This document shows, one piece after another, positions 14,699 through 14,965 of a stretch of 14,965 nucleotides of DNA. The stretch is taken from NCBI GenBank assembly GCA_014729935.1, contig WJJB01000183.1, positions 1-14,965 of the forward strand, in the 5' to 3' direction. The position numbers and the translations under genes were made by a program. Below the pieces are notes generated by a model. It saw only the letters and a list, made by a program, of their open reading frames with translations, was not told the DNA's origin and did not search any database. Source of the stretch: Candidatus Bathyarchaeota archaeon (lineage in GTDB: Archaea; Asgardarchaeota; Lokiarchaeia; Sigyniarchaeales; Sigyniarchaeaceae). Position 1 is the stretch's first letter. Each line of letters starts with the position of its first letter.

Positions 14699-14753
14699 GT
14701 TGAAGGGGGGACTGCCGTGAGGCAGTCTTCCTATTCGACCATTGCTGCCCGGG

Positions 14754-14801
14754 CTCGTCAACCGTCGCCATATCCGAGACGGACGAGTGAGCATTGCTCA
14801 C
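14754..14801. repeat. Two tandem hairpins between the intron and the right-edge gene
   Basis: First hairpin: CTCGT (14754-14758) pairs with ACGAG (14783-14787) and CCGTC (14762-14766) with GACGG (14778-14782), with a CAA bulge and an 11-base loop. Second hairpin: GTGAGCATTGCTCAC (14787-14801), six pairs with a 3-base loop; it contains the stop codon of the minus-strand gene. They could be a transcription-end structure. They directly follow the 3' splice site of the intron. Confidence 0.5.
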
Positions 14802-14965
14802 GTGACCGCGACCTTCTCGCACAACTTCTGGCACGCGAGCAGGTGCGTGTTAATCTTTAATCGTGGATATTCAACACCATTCTTGGTCGTTGCAGGGATC
14901 GTCACGACGTCCCAACCGTTCTTGCCTCCACGCTTGAAATCGAGCCCCGTTGGCAGGTGTGGCGG
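14798..14965 (-). CDS. C-terminal end of an unrecognised protein (starts beyond right edge)
   Basis: The minus strand is open from the right edge to a TGA at 14798-14800, giving 55 residues, including LDFKRGGKNGWDVVTIPAT, then KNGVEYPRLKINTHLL and a final ACQKLCEKVAVT. The composition (GGKNGWD, NGVEYPRL) looks like a real folded protein with a strand-rich part and a C-terminal helix containing two cysteines. I do not recognise the family; a phage-type or mobile-element protein is possible but not shown. Its stop codon lies inside a perfect hairpin, and a group II intron sits 58 bases downstream in the opposite orientation. The frame has no internal stop and codon use resembles the neighbours, so a partial real gene is likely. 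Confidence 0.55.
   Translation of the reverse strand, partial: PPHLPTGLDFKRGGKNGWDVVTIPATTKNGVEYPRLKINTHLLACQKLCEKVAVT

Larger units (their letters stand above)
13999..14739 (+). mobile_element. Short group II intron (RT-less) with intact domains V and VI
   Basis: The proposed 5' end is GTGCGAC at 13999, matching the GUGYG consensus, followed by a nested stem (ACATG/CGTGT around CCAGA/TCTGG) like the start of domain I. The proposed 3' end is ...CTATTCGAC at 14739, ending in AC as the AY rule requires. Domain V (14665-14698) is 34 bases with the AGC triad, an 8-pair lower stem, a 2-base bulge CG and a GAAA-capped upper stem. Domain VI (about 14703-14739) has an 11-pair stem with a GTGA loop and a candidate branch-point A at 14733, the seventh base from the end. 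Total length would be 741 bases; complete introns of this type are 2-3 kb. Only the X domain of the maturase is present. Domains I-III occupy roughly 250 bases, shorter than normal, so domain I is probably also reduced. The EBS/IBS pairings could not be established. Confidence 0.8.

Noticed and set aside
14330..14834. Minus-strand open frames across the intron
   Set aside because: They are antisense to the maturase domain and to domains V/VI, with arginine/proline-rich translations typical of shadow frames.
1..14965. CRISPR array or tandem repeat locus
   Set aside because: No set of regularly spaced direct repeats was seen anywhere; the repeats found are isolated short palindromes or pairs.

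Overview
The window reads as archaeal chromosome, most likely from an Asgard-lineage archaeon. The evidence is an HMf-type histone, an Arf/Rag-like eukaryotic-style small GTPase, a PAC2-family proteasome assembly chaperone homologue, a CCA-less archaeal tRNA-Arg(CCG), TATA-type promoters close to start codons (leaderless genes), and large soluble PAS/GAF histidine kinases. The Asgard assignment is inference from gene content; no taxonomic marker such as rRNA is present.

Layout. (1) Positions 1-5338, minus strand: two tandem PAS/GAF sensor proteins. The upstream one is a complete 1115-residue hybrid-free histidine kinase. The downstream one starts 2 bases after its stop and runs off the left edge. 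No response regulator is visible. (2) 5553-6411, plus strand, divergent: an 80-residue protein that is only a histidine-kinase dimerisation (DHp) helix pair lacking the phospho-acceptor histidine, followed by an Arf/Rag-like GTPase of 179 residues. (3) 6640-10703, plus strand: a fold-type I PLP aminotransferase, then a probable operon of ROK sugar kinase, PAC2 protein (with a C-terminal HbYX tripeptide) and PHP-domain phosphoesterase. (4) 10769-13378, minus strand: three unrelated integral membrane proteins (a 7-TM protein of unknown function, a 6-TM DUF998-like protein and a PAP2-type phosphatase), with tRNA-Arg(CCG) between the last two. (5) 13592-13819, minus strand: the histone gene with a good TATA box and Shine-Dalgarno. 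(6) 13999-14739, plus strand: a short group II intron with a textbook domain V and domain VI but only the C-terminal maturase (X) domain of its protein; the reverse transcriptase part is absent. (7) 14798 to the right edge, minus strand: the C-terminal end of an unrecognised protein, bordered by two tandem hairpins.

The strongest leads are the RT-less group II intron and the divergent cluster of sensor kinases, histidine-less DHp protein and small GTPase, which could be a two-component/GTPase signalling unit. No CRISPR array, virus or complete insertion sequence was seen.
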